This document shows positions 34,428 through 44,400 of a stretch of DNA of 64,000 bases, piece by piece. Position numbers and translations under genes: made by a program. Origin of the DNA: Campylobacter concisus (lineage in GTDB: Bacteria; Campylobacterota; Campylobacteria; Campylobacterales; Campylobacteraceae). The notes beneath the pieces are model-generated. The model ran no database searches. It was not told where the DNA came from and was given only the letters and a program-made list of their open reading frames with translations. Numbering within the stretch: the stretch's first letter is position 1; every line of letters begins with the position of its first letter. The stretch spans positions 1 to 64,000 of the forward strand of contig NZ_PPCG01000020.1 of the NCBI RefSeq assembly GCF_002913745.1. The letters are read 5' to 3'.

Positions 34428-35838
34428 GAGAGTTAAAATTTTAGTCGTCGGTGATCTCATGCTGGACCACTATATCTGGGGCAGTTGCGAGCGCATCTCG
34501 CCTGAAGCGCCTGTGCAGGTCGTAAAGATAAATAACGAAACCTACACGCTTGGTGGCGCTGGTAACGTGGTGAGAAATTTACTCTCTCTTGGCGCAAATG
34601 TGAGTGTGGCTAGCGTCTTAGGAGATGATGAGGCTGGCAAAAAGATAAAAGAGAAGCTTGCTGAGCTAAATGTAAAAGATGAGCTCATCCTTACTGAAAA
34701 AGGGCGTGAGAGCTCGATAAAAAGCCGCATCATGGCATCTCACCAGCAAGTTGTCAGGATCGATAAAGAGAGCGTTGTCAAGATAAATTTAGAAGATGAG
34801 CTCGTCTTAAGGGTCAAAGAAAATCTTGCAAATTTCAAGGCCGTCTTGCTAAGTGACTACGGCAAGGGCGTGCTTAGCGAGAAGGTCTGCCAAGAGATCA
34901 TAAACGAGTGCGTGAGGCTAAAAATACCAGTTCTCATAGACCCAAAAGGCAGCGACTACTCAAAGTATAAAAACGCGACCCTTCTAACGCCAAATAAAAA
35001 AGAGGCGAGCGAGGCTACAAATTTAAAGATAAAAGATAGGGCTGAGCTTGAAAAGGCGATAAAACAGTTAAAAGACGAGCTAAATTTGACCTATTCGATC
35101 ATCACGATCTCAGAAGAGGGCATCGCGCTATATGATGACAAATTGCATATCTTTGCTGCAAAAGCAAAAGAGGTCTTTGACGTCACTGGCGCTGGAGATA
35201 CGGTGCTTGCCACACTTGGCTATATGCTGGCAAATGGAGCTGATATAAAAGAGGCGATAAAGATAGCAAACCTCGCAGCAGCCGTCGTCGTGGCAAAGAT
35301 CGGTAGTGCAACGGCTAGCTTTAGCGAGATCGAACAGCTGCTAAATAGCTCATTTGGGGCAAATTTCGAGCACAAGCTTAAAAGCGTTGAGGAGCTAGAA
35401 GAAATTTTGAGCCAAAAGGGCAAGAAAAAGGTCGTTTTCACAAATGGCTGCTTTGATATCTTGCACGCTGGACACGTAAAATACCTAGCGCGCGCAAGAG
35501 AGCTTGGCGATCTTTTGGTCGTTGGGCTAAATTCTGATGCTTCAGTTAAGAGGCTAAAAGGCGAGACAAGACCTATAAACTCGCAAGATGATAGAGCCTG
35601 CGTGCTAAGCGGGCTTGGATTTGTTGATTATGTCGTGATTTTTGATGAGGATACACCTTTAAATTTAATAACAAAGATAAAACCAGACGTGCTTGTAAAA
35701 GGGGCTGATTATAAGGGCAAAGAGGTCGTTGGCAGTGAGATCGTAAAAGAGGTCAGGCTGATTGACTTTGTCGAGGGCAAAAGCACAACTGGGATAATAA
35801 AAAGGATAAAAGATGATAAAAACAATGATAAAAAATGA
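34420..35838 (+). CDS. hldE: Bifunctional heptose-7-phosphate kinase / heptose-1-phosphate adenylyltransferase
   Basis: Two domains: a ribokinase-like kinase (about 1-315; [22 protein letters not shown], and the catalytic [13 protein letters not shown]) and a nucleotidyltransferase (about 335-472; [18 protein letters not shown]). The complete fusion provides both steps flanking GmhB. The 472 residues are normal. It overlaps gmhA by 26 nt. Confidence 0.97.
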   Translation: MAKRVKILVVGDLMLDHYIWGSCERISPEAPVQVVKINNETYTLGGAGNVVRNLLSLGANVSVASVLGDDEAGKKIKEKLAELNVKDELILTEKGRESSIKSRIMASHQQVVRIDKESVVKINLEDELVLRVKENLANFKAVLLSDYGKGVLSEKVCQEIINECVRLKIPVLIDPKGSDYSKYKNATLLTPNKKEASEATNLKIKDRAELEKAIKQLKDELNLTYSIITISEEGIALYDDKLHIFAAKAKEVFDVTGAGDTVLATLGYMLANGADIKEAIKIANLAAAVVVAKIGSATASFSEIEQLLNSSFGANFEHKLKSVEELEEILSQKGKKKVVFTNGCFDILHAGHVKYLARARELGDLLVVGLNSDASVKRLKGETRPINSQDDRACVLSGLGFVDYVVIFDEDTPLNLITKIKPDVLVKGADYKGKEVVGSEIVKEVRLIDFVEGKSTTGIIKRIKDDKNNDKK

Positions 35839-36382
35839 GCTCGAGGCTCACCAAAAGACCTTTAGCGAGCATGTAAATTTGCTAGGTAGCTTGGAGCGTG
35901 CTTGCCAGATGGTGGCTGATACGCTAAAAAATGGCAAAAAGGTGCTAATATGCGGCAACGGCGGCTCTGCGGCGGACGCTCAGCACTTTGCAGCCGAGCT
36001 AACTGGCAGATATAAAAGCGAGCGCCAGCCACTACCAGGCATCGCGCTAACTACCGACACTTCGGCGCTTACAGCCATTGGCAACGACTACGGCTTTGAC
36101 TATGTTTTTTCACGTCAGTTTGAGGCCTTAGCTCAGCCAGGTGACTTGCTCGTGGCTATCTCAACGAGTGGCAACAGCAAAAATGTCCTTGAAGCTATAA
36201 AAAGTGCCAAGAAAATGGGCGCATCAGTGCTCGGACTTAGTGGTAAAGGCGGTGGCGCGATGAATGAAGGATGTGATCTAAATTTAGTCGTTGGCTCAAG
36301 CGATACAGCAAGAATTCAAGAGTCGCACATATTTTTTATACACACGATCTGTCAAGCCGTAGATGAGGCTTTTAGGGGTTAA
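35813..36382 (+). CDS. gmhA: Sedoheptulose-7-phosphate isomerase
   Basis: SIS-domain isomerase starting the heptose pathway. [20 protein letters not shown] at about 45-64 and [16 protein letters not shown] are diagnostic; catalytic Glu and His lie in [13 protein letters not shown]. The start at 35813 has AAGGA 6 nt upstream inside hldE; a second ATG at 35825 lacks this. With gmhB, hldD and hldE it completes ADP-L,D-heptose synthesis. Confidence 0.96.
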   Translation: MIKTMIKNELEAHQKTFSEHVNLLGSLERACQMVADTLKNGKKVLICGNGGSAADAQHFAAELTGRYKSERQPLPGIALTTDTSALTAIGNDYGFDYVFSRQFEALAQPGDLLVAISTSGNSKNVLEAIKSAKKMGASVLGLSGKGGGAMNEGCDLNLVVGSSDTARIQESHIFFIHTICQAVDEAFRG

Positions 36383-36383
36383 A

Positions 36384-36779
36384 ATGCAAGAAGCGATGGA
36401 TAAATTTTTAAGTGATCCTAGCGAGAAAAATGAGATAAATTTGATATCGGCTTTAAAAAAGGCTACTTTTTTTGCTCCTGTGCTTTTAAACCAAGCGCTC
36501 GCAAAGCCTGATGGTGGTGTCGTTTATGAGGAGGAGGGCTCAAATATCAAATTTATCCTGCTTGAAGATGAGGGCGAGAAGCTTAGCTATTTTCCAGCAT
36601 TTACAAGCAAAGAGGCGATGAAGCTTTGGCGAAACGACAGCGAGCAAGAGAGCATTGAGATAGGGCTAAAGGAGTATCTTGCGATGCTAAAAGAGAGCAG
36701 TTATGCTGGTGTCGTGGTGGATGCTTTTAGCTATGACTTTGTGCTAAAAAGAGAGCTTATAGAGAAAATCCTCGCCTAG
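36384..36779 (+). CDS. SseB-like N-terminal domain protein
   Basis: 131-residue soluble protein resembling the SseB N-terminal domain: MDKFLSDPSEKNEINLISAL, then FFAPVLLNQ and FILLEDEGEKLSYFPAFTSKEAMKLW. No catalytic motif and no known molecular function. It begins 1 nt after the gmhA stop, so is probably on the heptose transcript, and ends just before a terminator hairpin. A GTG/ATG-type extension to 36363 would overlap gmhA; the ATG at 36384 fits better. Confidence 0.65.
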   Translation: MQEAMDKFLSDPSEKNEINLISALKKATFFAPVLLNQALAKPDGGVVYEEEGSNIKFILLEDEGEKLSYFPAFTSKEAMKLWRNDSEQESIEIGLKEYLAMLKESSYAGVVVDAFSYDFVLKRELIEKILA

Positions 36780-36809
36780 TGCGTAATAAAATTTATAAAA
36801 TTTTACGCA
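36780..36809 (+). terminator. Probable terminator after the heptose/SseB-like operon
   Basis: TGCGTAA (36780-36786) pairs with TTACGCA (36803-36809) across an A/T-rich interior that can extend the stem, followed by TTATTTTAT. Confidence 0.6.
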
Positions 36810-37360
36810 TTATTTTATGCAAATGGCTTTGATGAGGTAAAATTTAAATCGCTGGTTTGTCTAAATTTGTTTTATGGGCTGGCTTTTGCTGTAACTGGTG
36901 CCGAGTAAAAATTTGATATCGCAGATCGGTTGAGGCTTAATTTGCATGAGGGTTTAAATTTAATGAACCACAAAATTCATTATCTCGTTTATAAAACTTA
37001 GTTTCATATATAAAATTTACGTTTTAATGGTTTACAAGTAATATGAATATTGTTAAGCCGAATTTCTATACGCGATTTCAAAGCCGCAAGAACGCTGTGA
37101 TTTTTAAATTTAAGGCTAAAAATTGGCAGTTGGCTGATAAAAAAGATTTATATAAATTTAGAGTTTTTTGGTTTGGTGCTTGAAAATTTACATCACAAAT
37201 GATGTGATTGCATTTAATAAATTTACTAGTCTCTACTATAAATTTAACTTTTAGTATAGAAATTTTTTAGGTTTAGTGCCGTTTTTGCCAAGGTTGAAGT
37301 GGGCATTTACTTGAGATCTTGAGTAAATTTGCTGCTTAAGGCTTTAAATTTTTACTTATA

Positions 37361-37377
37361 AGATCAAATTTGTAGCC
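37361..37377 (+). repeat. Intergenic repeat copy A
   Basis: AGATCAAATTTGTAGCC; a near-identical copy (one substitution) is at 37713-37729, 352 bp away in the same gene-free gap, and the AGATCAAATTT part recurs at 37618. Confidence 0.5.
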
Positions 37378-37712
37378 AAATTTAAGCCCAAAAAAATAGT
37401 TGCAATAAACTAAAAATAAATAAATTTACCGATAGAAATTTTCAATTTGCTCTTTTGTTGGTTAGATTTGTTGCCTTTATGCTCTACATTTAAATGCAAA
37501 AGCAGTTTATATCAGAGAAAATAAAGTCAAATTCGCAGTCTTTCTCTAAATACCAATGTTAGCTGGTTCTTTAGTTCAAGGGTTGAAGCAAAGTTTAGTT
37601 TTAAATTTGACCTTTGTAGATCAAATTTTCAGATAGAAATTTTAAATTTTTGCAGACTTGTTAAGATTGTTGTAAAAAATTTGGTGATAAAAAGTTTAAA
37701 TTAGCCTTTAGT

Positions 37713-37729
37713 AGATCAAATTTATAGCC
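37713..37729 (+). repeat. Intergenic repeat copy B
   Basis: AGATCAAATTTATAGCC, the partner of the copy at 37361. It abuts the 3' end of tilS. Confidence 0.5.
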
Positions 37730-37739
37730 CAAAAACGCT

Positions 37740-38732
37740 CTATTTGCTAAAAAATTTAGAGAGATTTTCTATTTGAATGCCGCTTGCAAATAGATAGCCT
37801 CTATTTATCGCTGGGAGCTTTAAAATTCTAGCTTTTTCTTTAAATATTTTTGGCATTATGGCTTTGCAAAATGGCGTTACTAGGATGTATCCATCAGCGT
37901 AGCCAACGGCGATCTTGCCACTTAGCACCACGCTTGTTTGCTTTGCTAAATTTGCGCTTAGCTCATCTTTTTGAGCCTTGCTTAAAAGCACATTTAGCTC
38001 TTTTGCCGCCATATCGACACCCCGAACGACGTTACTATCATTTTTTATAATGAAAATTTCATCATCTATCTTTGTGATATTTGGCAGTAATTTTTGCCTA
38101 TCAGCCTCTAAAAACTCAAAGCTTTTCTTCACACCACTAAAATACTCGTCCAAAAACGGCTCGCTAAAATTTAGCCTAACAAAGCTTCTTTTAAGCTTGC
38201 CTTCTAAATTTGTCTCATCGACAAAATAGCGCAAACCTCGCTCGTCAAGGTAGTTTTGAAGCTCTTTTTTGCGTGAATTTAAAAGCGGTCTAACCAGCCA
38301 AAAGTGCTCTCTGCTCTCAAGCTCGCTCATGCTAAAGAGCTCTTTTAGTCCAGCGCCCTTGCCAAGCTGCATCAAAAACCACTCAAATTTATCGTCAAAT
38401 TGATGAGCTAGGATCAAATTCTCATAGCCAAATTTTTGGCAAATTTCACCAAAAAACTCATACCTCGCCTCGCGCGCGTTTTTTTCAAAATTTGACTTAC
38501 CTAAATTTATGCTTTTTATGTAGATTTTTTTGCCAAATTTGCTGGCAAGCTCTTTGGCGCTTTCAACTTCAAATTTACTCTGCTCTCTGGCGTTGTGATC
38601 GACTATGGCTAGATCAAATTTAACCCCAGCCTCTTGCAAAATGTAAAAAAGTGCGGTGCTATCGATGCCGTGCGAGAAGGCAAGCAGGTTTGCACCCAAG
38701 CTTAGCCTATCAAGCACATTTTGGCTTATCAT
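37740..38732 (-). CDS. tilS: tRNA(Ile)-lysidine synthetase
   Basis: Modifies C34 of the CAU-anticodon tRNA(Ile) to lysidine. The PP-loop is at about residues 20-25 and reads SHGIDS where most enzymes have SGGxDS; the rest of the N-terminal domain ([43 protein letters not shown]) is typical. 330 residues. It overlaps rimO by 4 nt; rimO-tilS adjacency is also known from C. jejuni. Confidence 0.9.
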   Translation of the reverse strand: MISQNVLDRLSLGANLLAFSHGIDSTALFYILQEAGVKFDLAIVDHNAREQSKFEVESAKELASKFGKKIYIKSINLGKSNFEKNAREARYEFFGEICQKFGYENLILAHQFDDKFEWFLMQLGKGAGLKELFSMSELESREHFWLVRPLLNSRKKELQNYLDERGLRYFVDETNLEGKLKRSFVRLNFSEPFLDEYFSGVKKSFEFLEADRQKLLPNITKIDDEIFIIKNDSNVVRGVDMAAKELNVLLSKAQKDELSANLAKQTSVVLSGKIAVGYADGYILVTPFCKAIMPKIFKEKARILKLPAINRGYLFASGIQIENLSKFFSK

Positions 38733-40039
38733 TTTGCTTTTTTAATGATGGTGGCGACTAGTTTTTGATCAACCACGTCGCTGACCTCGCAAAGGTAGAG
38801 CGAGCCGATCTCAAGCTCTTTTACATCGCTTTCATTGATCAAAATTTCACCGTCTATATCTTTATCCCAGATATCTTTTTTGGCAGCGTAAAACATCTCG
38901 CCCTCGCTGCTAATGCCCTCAAGCGATGCGTAAATTTGCTTGCCAAGCTCTTTTTGCAAGCTCTCGTTTATCGCTTTTTTGGTGATCTTTTCTATCTTGC
39001 TTAGCCTTTTTGAGATGATTTTTGCTGGGATTTGTTCCATTTCAAAAGAGGCTGTGTCCTCTTCTTTTGAGTAGGCAAAGGCGGAAATTCTATCAAATTT
39101 AAACTCTTCTAAAAACTCGCAAAGCTCCTCAAAATCCTCCTCGCTCTCGCCTGGGTGTCCCACGATGACGCCGGTTCGTAAGAATGAATTCTCGGCATTT
39201 CTCATCAAATTTAAAAGCTCTTTTATCTTTTTAGCACCACTTCCACGCTTCATTATCTTTAGCATATTTTCGCTGATGTGTTGGATAGGCATGTCAAAGT
39301 AGTTGTGAAAGATAGGCGAAGCGATGATGCGCGAAATGAGCTCCTTGCTGGTCGTGCTTGGGTAGAGATAAAGTATCCTAGCACTCCTTACGCCTTCTAT
39401 CTTTTCTATCTCGGCTATTAAATTTATTAGCCCGTCGCTAACGCCCTGATCGCGCATGTATGAGCTTGAGTCTTGGGACAAAAAGCTAAAGTCGTAGTAG
39501 CCTTTTTTGACTAAATTTTTAACCTCATTTGTGATATTTTCAAGCGAGCGCGATTTTAGCTTGCCCTTAAATGTTGGTATCGCGCAAAAGCTGCATTTTT
39601 GGTTGCAGCCCTCTGAAATTTTGATGTAGGCGTGGTAGTTTGAGCCAGTTATCACGCGCTCTTCGTTTGCTTGCAGATAAGTTTCTGGGCTAAATAAATT
39701 TTGCTTTTTCAAGATTATCTCATCGATCTTGTCATAATCCGCCACGCCGGTAAAGAGATCGACCTCTGGCAGTTCTTTTATGAGCTCATCCTTATAGCGC
39801 TGCATAAGACAGCCAGTCACTACCAGCAAAGAGCCATTTTTACGAGCTTCGTGCATCTCAAGTATGGTTTGGATGCTCTCTTCTTTGGCGGATTTGATAA
39901 AGCCGCAGGTATTTACGATGATGACGTCGGCGTCGCTGATATCGTCCGTGATATCGTAGTTTTGCAATCTGCCAAGCATGATCTCTGAATCAACTAAATT
40001 TTTGTTACAGCCAAGTGAAATTAAGTGAAGCTTTGGCAT
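38729..40039 (-). CDS. rimO: Ribosomal protein S12 methylthiotransferase RimO
   Basis: Radical-SAM enzyme that methylthiolates the S12 aspartate. N-terminal UPF0004 domain starts [20 protein letters not shown] with Cys residues for the second cluster; the radical-SAM motif is [13 protein letters not shown] near residue 147; a TRAM domain ends the protein. The [11 protein letters not shown] opening and C-terminal region separate it from MiaB at 49.5-50.8 kb. 436 residues; 2 nt downstream of panC. Confidence 0.95.
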   Translation of the reverse strand: MPKLHLISLGCNKNLVDSEIMLGRLQNYDITDDISDADVIIVNTCGFIKSAKEESIQTILEMHEARKNGSLLVVTGCLMQRYKDELIKELPEVDLFTGVADYDKIDEIILKKQNLFSPETYLQANEERVITGSNYHAYIKISEGCNQKCSFCAIPTFKGKLKSRSLENITNEVKNLVKKGYYDFSFLSQDSSSYMRDQGVSDGLINLIAEIEKIEGVRSARILYLYPSTTSKELISRIIASPIFHNYFDMPIQHISENMLKIMKRGSGAKKIKELLNLMRNAENSFLRTGVIVGHPGESEEDFEELCEFLEEFKFDRISAFAYSKEEDTASFEMEQIPAKIISKRLSKIEKITKKAINESLQKELGKQIYASLEGISSEGEMFYAAKKDIWDKDIDGEILINESDVKELEIGSLYLCEVSDVVDQKLVATIIKKAK

Positions 40040-40041
40040 TT

Positions 40042-40863
40042 TTATATCCAGATATTGTCTATTAGTCTAGTTTTGCCAACACAAGCTGCTACTAAAATGA
40101 TGGTGTTATTTTTTTCTATTTTGGAAATTTCATTTAAATTTCTATCCGTAATTGCGACATAATCAACCTTTAGTGGCTCTAGCACTTCAAGCATCTTTGT
40201 TTTGATCTCGCTTGCGTCCTCTTCGCCGTTTTGGATCAAATTTTGTGCTTTATTTAGCGATCTTGAAAGCCTTAGAGCATTACATTTATCTTCGTCGCAG
40301 ATATAGACGTTTCTACTTGAAAGCGCTAAGCCGTCTGGCTCTCTAACGATATCGCAAGCCACTAGGCTGACATTTAGAAAAAATGTCTTTATCATGTTTT
40401 GCACGATGATTAGTTGTTGCGTATCTTTTTTGCCCATGTAAACGCTATTTGCACGAGTTAGGCGAAATAGCTTGTTTAGCACTCTTAAGACGCCGTCAAA
40501 GTGTCCAGGTCTAGTTTTGCCCTCTAAGATGGCTGAAAATTTCTTTGGAGCTACGATTAGAGGCTCATCTTCAAAGTAAAGTTCGTTAGCATCTGGGATA
40601 AAAATAGCACTAACGCCATTTTGCTCGCAAATTTTAATGTCGTTTTGCTCGTTTCTTGGATATTTGTCTAGATCTTCGCCTGGTAAAAATTGAGTTGGAT
40701 TAACGAATGTTGAGACGATACTTATCTCATTTTCGTTCACGCATTTTTTAATAAGGCTAACATGTCCGTCATGAAGTGCGCCCATGGTCGGCACAAAACC
40801 GATCTTTGCGCTTGTGCTAGAGACGAAATTTTCAAGTTCTTTTATAGTTCTTATGATTTGCAT
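40042..40863 (-). CDS. panC: Pantothenate synthetase
   Basis: Condenses pantoate and beta-alanine with ATP. The nucleotidyltransferase motif [17 protein letters not shown] is at about residues 22-38; [18 protein letters not shown] and ALSSRNVY are all conserved. 273 residues. A probable -10 TACAAT on the minus strand lies at 40898-40903, about 35 nt upstream. Confidence 0.96.
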   Translation of the reverse strand: MQIIRTIKELENFVSSTSAKIGFVPTMGALHDGHVSLIKKCVNENEISIVSTFVNPTQFLPGEDLDKYPRNEQNDIKICEQNGVSAIFIPDANELYFEDEPLIVAPKKFSAILEGKTRPGHFDGVLRVLNKLFRLTRANSVYMGKKDTQQLIIVQNMIKTFFLNVSLVACDIVREPDGLALSSRNVYICDEDKCNALRLSRSLNKAQNLIQNGEEDASEIKTKMLEVLEPLKVDYVAITDRNLNEISKIEKNNTIILVAACVGKTRLIDNIWI

Positions 40864-40954
40864 TTTTGACTCTTTTTGTTTGAAATTTTAACTTGGCATT
40901 GTAACAAAAAAGGATTAAAAGGGCGTAAATTTAAAAATGTAAGCAACTTTTGGC

Positions 40955-40960
40955 TAAAAT
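40955..40960 (+). promoter_or_regulatory. -10 element of prfB
   Basis: TAAAAT in CTTTTGGCTAAAATCGG, the extended -10 style seen before gmhB. It is 25 nt before the TTG start. Confidence 0.55.
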
Positions 40961-40984
40961 CGGCAAAAATTTTTGGAGAAAAAC

Positions 40985-42085
40985 TTGGATAGTTACGAAT
41001 ACAACGAGCTTTTAAAGAAGCTACAAACAAAAGTTGAAAACATAGGCTCTATCGTAAAGCCTGAAGAGATCAAGGCTAGACTAAAAGAGATCGAGGCTAT
41101 AGAGCAAGACCCTAGCTTTTGGCAAGATATCGCTAAAGCAGGGGCGCTAAATAAAGAAAAGACAAAAATTTCAAATATGCTTGCAAAATTTAACGATGCT
41201 AATCAGGCAGTAAGCGATGCAAAGGAGCTTTTTGAACTAGCAAATTCTGAAAATGATGAAGAGACTATAAATTCTCTCTTTGATGACGCTAAAAATTTAG
41301 ATGAAAAGATAGTAAATCTTGAAATTTCTATGCTTTTAAGCGGCGAAGATGATGGCAAAAATGCGATCGTATCGATCCATCCTGGAGCTGGCGGTACTGA
41401 GAGTAACGACTGGGCGAGCATGCTTTATAGGATGTATCTTAGATTTTGCGAGCGTGAGGGCTTTAAGGTCGAGACTCTGGACTTTCAAGAGGGCGAAGAG
41501 GCGGGGCTAAAGGATGTGAGCTTTATCGTAAAAGGTGAAAACGCTTATGGTTATTTCAAGGCAGAAAACGGCATCCATAGGCTTGTTCGCACAAGTCCAT
41601 TTGATAGCGCAGGACGCCGTCACACGAGCTTTTCTAGTGTCATGGTGAGCCCTGAAGTAGATGATGATATCGAGATCGAGATCGAAGAGAAAGATCTAAA
41701 GATAGATACTTATAGAGCTAGTGGCGCAGGCGGTCAGCACGTAAATAAGACTGAATCAGCCATCCGTATCACGCACATACCAACTGGCATCGTCGTGCAG
41801 TGTCAAAACGACCGCAGCCAGCACAAAAACAGAGCCACAGCGATGAAGATGCTAAAGTCGCGCCTTTATGAGCTTGAGCTGATGAAACAGCAAGAGGCTA
41901 GCAACAGCGTCGAAAAGAGCGAGATCGGCTGGGGACATCAGATAAGATCATACGTGCTTTTCCCATATCAGCAAGTAAAAGACAACCGCAGTGGCGAAGC
42001 ATACTCGCAAACTGACGCGATACTTGATGGTGATATCAAAAAGATGATAGAGGGCGTTTTGATCGCTCAAAAGGCTGAGGCGTAG
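40985..42085 (+). CDS. prfB: Peptide chain release factor 2
   Basis: Terminates translation at UGA/UAA. Stop-codon recognition motif SPF lies in [11 protein letters not shown] and the catalytic GGQ in [15 protein letters not shown]. The start is TTG at 40985 ([12 protein letters not shown]), with GGAGAAA at 40975-40981; an upstream TTG at 40973 overlaps that ribosome site. No internal stop or programmed frameshift like the E. coli prfB element is present. Confidence 0.95.
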   Translation: MDSYEYNELLKKLQTKVENIGSIVKPEEIKARLKEIEAIEQDPSFWQDIAKAGALNKEKTKISNMLAKFNDANQAVSDAKELFELANSENDEETINSLFDDAKNLDEKIVNLEISMLLSGEDDGKNAIVSIHPGAGGTESNDWASMLYRMYLRFCEREGFKVETLDFQEGEEAGLKDVSFIVKGENAYGYFKAENGIHRLVRTSPFDSAGRRHTSFSSVMVSPEVDDDIEIEIEEKDLKIDTYRASGAGGQHVNKTESAIRITHIPTGIVVQCQNDRSQHKNRATAMKMLKSRLYELELMKQQEASNSVEKSEIGWGHQIRSYVLFPYQQVKDNRSGEAYSQTDAILDGDIKKMIEGVLIAQKAEA

Positions 42086-42091
42086 TAAATT

Positions 42092-42126
42092 TAAAAGAGA
42101 TGAGAGCTAAAATTTCATCTCTTTTA
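42092..42126. terminator. Bidirectional terminator between prfB and the Sel1 lipoprotein gene
   Basis: Perfect 12-bp stem TAAAAGAGATGA / TCATCTCTTTTA with an 11-nt loop. Its right half forms the last codons and stop region of the convergent 42107-42658 gene. Confidence 0.75.
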
Positions 42127-42658
42127 GCTTCGTGCAGGCCTCTTCTTTGCCGTGATAGCAAGCCTCATCAAGATAAATTCTAGCTTTTTTATAGTCATTT
42201 TTGCCAAGATAGATGAGCCCTAGATCGTAGCTAGCCTCGCTTGAGCCAAGGCTTGTGGCTTTTTCATAAAAATATATCGCTTTTTCTAAATTTTTATTGA
42301 CCCCAAGGCCGTATTCGTAGATATATCCAGCGCTTCTTAGCCCGTCTATGTTGCCGTATCTGCCAGCTGTCTCAAACCAAAAAAGTGCCCTTAAGATATC
42401 CTTGCTAAAGCCTTTGCCGTCACGAAAACAAACGCCAGTTTGCTGCATGGCTAGGACATTGCCATCTTTTGCGTAGTCGTAAAATCTCTTGCAAGCCTTT
42501 GGATAGTTGCCTTCGTTATATAGATAGATGGCGTCTGCTATCTGCTCTACTTCAGGATTAAGTGGTGGCTCGCTAAGACCTAAATTTTGCGAAATTTGCT
42601 CTGCTGAACAGCCCCAAAATAGCAAAATGTTAAATAGAAAAATGATAAATTTTTTCAT
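42107..42658 (-). CDS. Sel1-like repeat lipoprotein
   Basis: Lipobox NILLFWGCSAE near residue 17 after a short signal. Sel1-like repeats follow: ACKRFYDYAKDGNVLAMQQTG, ILRALFWFETAGRYGNIDGLR, LEKAIYFYEKATSLGSSEASYDLGLIY and a last ACYHGKEEACTKL. These alpha-solenoid repeats mediate protein-protein contacts. It is the first of three Sel1-repeat lipoproteins in 3.6 kb and diverges from the 42736 gene. Confidence 0.85.
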   Translation of the reverse strand: MKKFIIFLFNILLFWGCSAEQISQNLGLSEPPLNPEVEQIADAIYLYNEGNYPKACKRFYDYAKDGNVLAMQQTGVCFRDGKGFSKDILRALFWFETAGRYGNIDGLRSAGYIYEYGLGVNKNLEKAIYFYEKATSLGSSEASYDLGLIYLGKNDYKKARIYLDEACYHGKEEACTKLKEMKF

Positions 42659-42700
42659 ATTTGTCCTTGAAAATTTAGGCGATTTTATCGAATTTTATCT

Positions 42701-42706
42701 TATAAT
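42701..42706 (+). promoter_or_regulatory. -10 element upstream of the 42736 gene
   Basis: TATAAT in TTTTATCTTATAATGATCG, 29 nt before the ATG at 42736; ribosome site AAAAAGGAAC follows. Confidence 0.6.
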
Positions 42707-42735
42707 GATCGCAAATTTAAGCAAAAAGGAACGAT

Positions 42736-43053
42736 ATGGATCATAACGCACTTTTGACACAGCTTGGCTACAACATAGATGAAACGACCACTGAGCATAT
42801 GCGTAGAATTTTAAATAACACTGACGGCCTTTTGCCAAAGAGTGTGATCGAGCTAAACGATCATCTAAAGCCACACCTTTGCTTTGTGGCGATGAGCGGG
42901 AGTGAGGATAGGCTAAAGATAAAAAACGTCGCAACCGTCAAAGAGATAAAAGAGCGTGTTGATGAGATCATCAAAAGCTGGGCAAATAAATACAAAATGG
43001 ATATCAAAAAGATAAACGAAACTACATACTACATAATGGGAAAAATTAAATGA
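42736..43053 (+). CDS. Small conserved-looking protein of unknown function (105 aa)
   Basis: I do not recognise it. Soluble, no signal peptide, one Cys. The first half (LLTQLGYNIDETTTEHMRRI) is helical; the second (VKEIKERVDEIIKSWANKYKMDIKKINETTYYIM) looks like helix-strand. It has a good promoter and ribosome site and overlaps the downstream flavoprotein gene by 4 nt (ATGA), so it is probably a real partner in a short operon. Confidence 0.7.
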   Translation: MDHNALLTQLGYNIDETTTEHMRRILNNTDGLLPKSVIELNDHLKPHLCFVAMSGSEDRLKIKNVATVKEIKERVDEIIKSWANKYKMDIKKINETTYYIMGKIK

Positions 43054-44390
43054 AATATGACATTGTTATTATTGGATTTGGTAAGGCTGGCAAGACGCTA
43101 GCTGTAAAGGCTGCTGCGCTTGGCAAAAAAGTCGCTCTAATCGAGAGATCGCCAAAGATGTATGGAGGCACTTGCATAAACGTGGGCTGCATACCGACAA
43201 AGCGTCTAATCACAGCTGCAAAAGAGGCGATATATGCAGATAATAGCGTTGAAAACGAGTATTACACGCTTAGCATCGAAAATAAAAATAAGTTAATCTC
43301 AGCTTTAAATTCTAAAAACTATGCGATGCTAAATGATAAAGAAAATATCGACGTGATCGATGGTGTTGGCTCGTTTAAAGATAAAAATAGCGTCCTAGTT
43401 ACAACCTCAAACGGCGAGCAAAAAGTCGTTGAAGGCGAGTTTATCATCATAAACACTGGCTCAAAAGAGGCGTATGCGCCATTTGAGATAACAAACTCAA
43501 ACGTCTTTTCAAGTAAAACTTTGCTTGATTTAAAAACTATGCCAAAACATCTTGTCATCGTTGGTAGTGGATTTATCGGCATCGAGTTTGCATCGATGTT
43601 TGCAAATTTTGGCTCAAAAGTGACTATCGTCGGACGCTCAAAACTTCTAAAAAACGAAGATGAAGATATAGCTAAGAGCGTAAAAGATGCGCTAAACGTG
43701 CAGGGCATCGAAATTTTAGAGGGCTGCGAGATAGAGAGCCTAAAAGATAATGCGCTAAATTTCAAACAAGATGGTGAAGACAGGATCATTAAGGCAGATG
43801 CGTTCTTAGTAGCGCTTGGCAGAGTAGCAAATTTAGATGATCTAAATTTAAAAGCAGCTGGCGTCGAGCTAAATGAAAAAGGCTTTATAAAGACAAATGA
43901 GCGCCTTCAAACAAATGTGTCAAACATCTACGCAGTGGGCGACGTGCGCGGCGGAGAGCTTTTTACCTACACTAGTTTGGATGATTTTAGGATAGTTTTC
44001 TCGCAAATTTTTGGCGATAAAAAACGCACTACACAAAACAGAAGCATCCATGCAAACGTGCTATTTACCGACACTCCGCTAGCAAGAGTTGGCATGAGTG
44101 CAAAAGAGGCTAGCAAGCTTGGGCTAAATTTCAAGGAGCTAAAGCTTAGCATGGCAGCAGTGCCAGGAGCAAAGGTGCTAAATCACGATGTGGGCATGCT
44201 AAAAGCGATCGTTGAAGCTAGTAGTGGCGAAATTTTAGGGGCAAGCTTTCACTGCATCTACGCAAATGAGATCATAAACGAGATCGCGATCGCTATGAAT
44301 TTAAAAGCAGATGCAAATTTCTTTAAAAACCAAATTTTCACTCATCCAAGCATCAGTGAAGCCCTAAATGACTTGTTTGGACAATACTAA
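43050..44390 (+). CDS. RclA/MerA-like pyridine nucleotide-disulfide oxidoreductase
   Basis: FAD flavoprotein of the dihydrolipoamide dehydrogenase/mercuric reductase family. FAD motif IIGFGKAGKTLAVKAA at residues 6-21; redox-active cysteines in YGGTCINVGCIPTKRL (about 40-55); NAD(P)H motif IVGSGFIGIEFASMF; FAD-binding NIYAVGDVRGG. The C-terminal IFTHPSISEALNDLF carries the His-Pro pair and resembles RclA, the hypochlorite-induced Cu(II) reductase. No lipoyl domain or dehydrogenase E1/E2 genes lie nearby, which argues against Lpd. Substrate unproved. Confidence 0.8.
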   Translation: MKYDIVIIGFGKAGKTLAVKAAALGKKVALIERSPKMYGGTCINVGCIPTKRLITAAKEAIYADNSVENEYYTLSIENKNKLISALNSKNYAMLNDKENIDVIDGVGSFKDKNSVLVTTSNGEQKVVEGEFIIINTGSKEAYAPFEITNSNVFSSKTLLDLKTMPKHLVIVGSGFIGIEFASMFANFGSKVTIVGRSKLLKNEDEDIAKSVKDALNVQGIEILEGCEIESLKDNALNFKQDGEDRIIKADAFLVALGRVANLDDLNLKAAGVELNEKGFIKTNERLQTNVSNIYAVGDVRGGELFTYTSLDDFRIVFSQIFGDKKRTTQNRSIHANVLFTDTPLARVGMSAKEASKLGLNFKELKLSMAAVPGAKVLNHDVGMLKAIVEASSGEILGASFHCIYANEIINEIAIAMNLKADANFFKNQIFTHPSISEALNDLFGQY

Positions 44391-44400
44391 AAGGATAAAA

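Larger units (their letters stand above)
36810..37739. other. Gene-free AT-rich intergenic region of 0.93 kb
   Basis: No open frame with coding character, no tRNA and no IS ends were seen. It is strikingly AT-rich with many AAATTT words. It contains repeated units: AGATCAAATTTRTAGCC at 37361 and 37713, TAGAAATTTT at 37257, 37434 and 37634, and an inverted pair AAATTTGA/TCAAATTT at 37603-37628 that resembles one at 60793-60823. It may be decayed sequence or hold an undetected small RNA. Confidence 0.6.

Noticed and set aside
37190-37205. Short palindrome ACATCA-CAAA-TGATGT as an operator
   Set aside because: Six-base arms are expected by chance in such AT-rich DNA and no gene is close.
37560-37590. 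Possible tRNA T-loop near TTAGTTCAAGGG
   Set aside because: No acceptor stem, anticodon arm or CCA-side complement could be paired around it.
36810-37739. CRISPR array or IS in the AT-rich gap
   Set aside because: The repeats are few, short, irregularly spaced and composed of common AAATTT words; no cas genes, terminal inverted repeats or transposase are present.
40973-42085. Programmed frameshift in prfB
   Set aside because: The frame is continuous from the TTG start through GGQ; there is no in-frame UGA or slippery CUUU with an upstream internal ribosome site as in E. coli.
43319-43789. 156-residue antisense frame in the flavoprotein gene
   Set aside because: Antisense shadow of a well-supported oxidoreductase; composition is Phe/Ser-rich as expected for such shadows.
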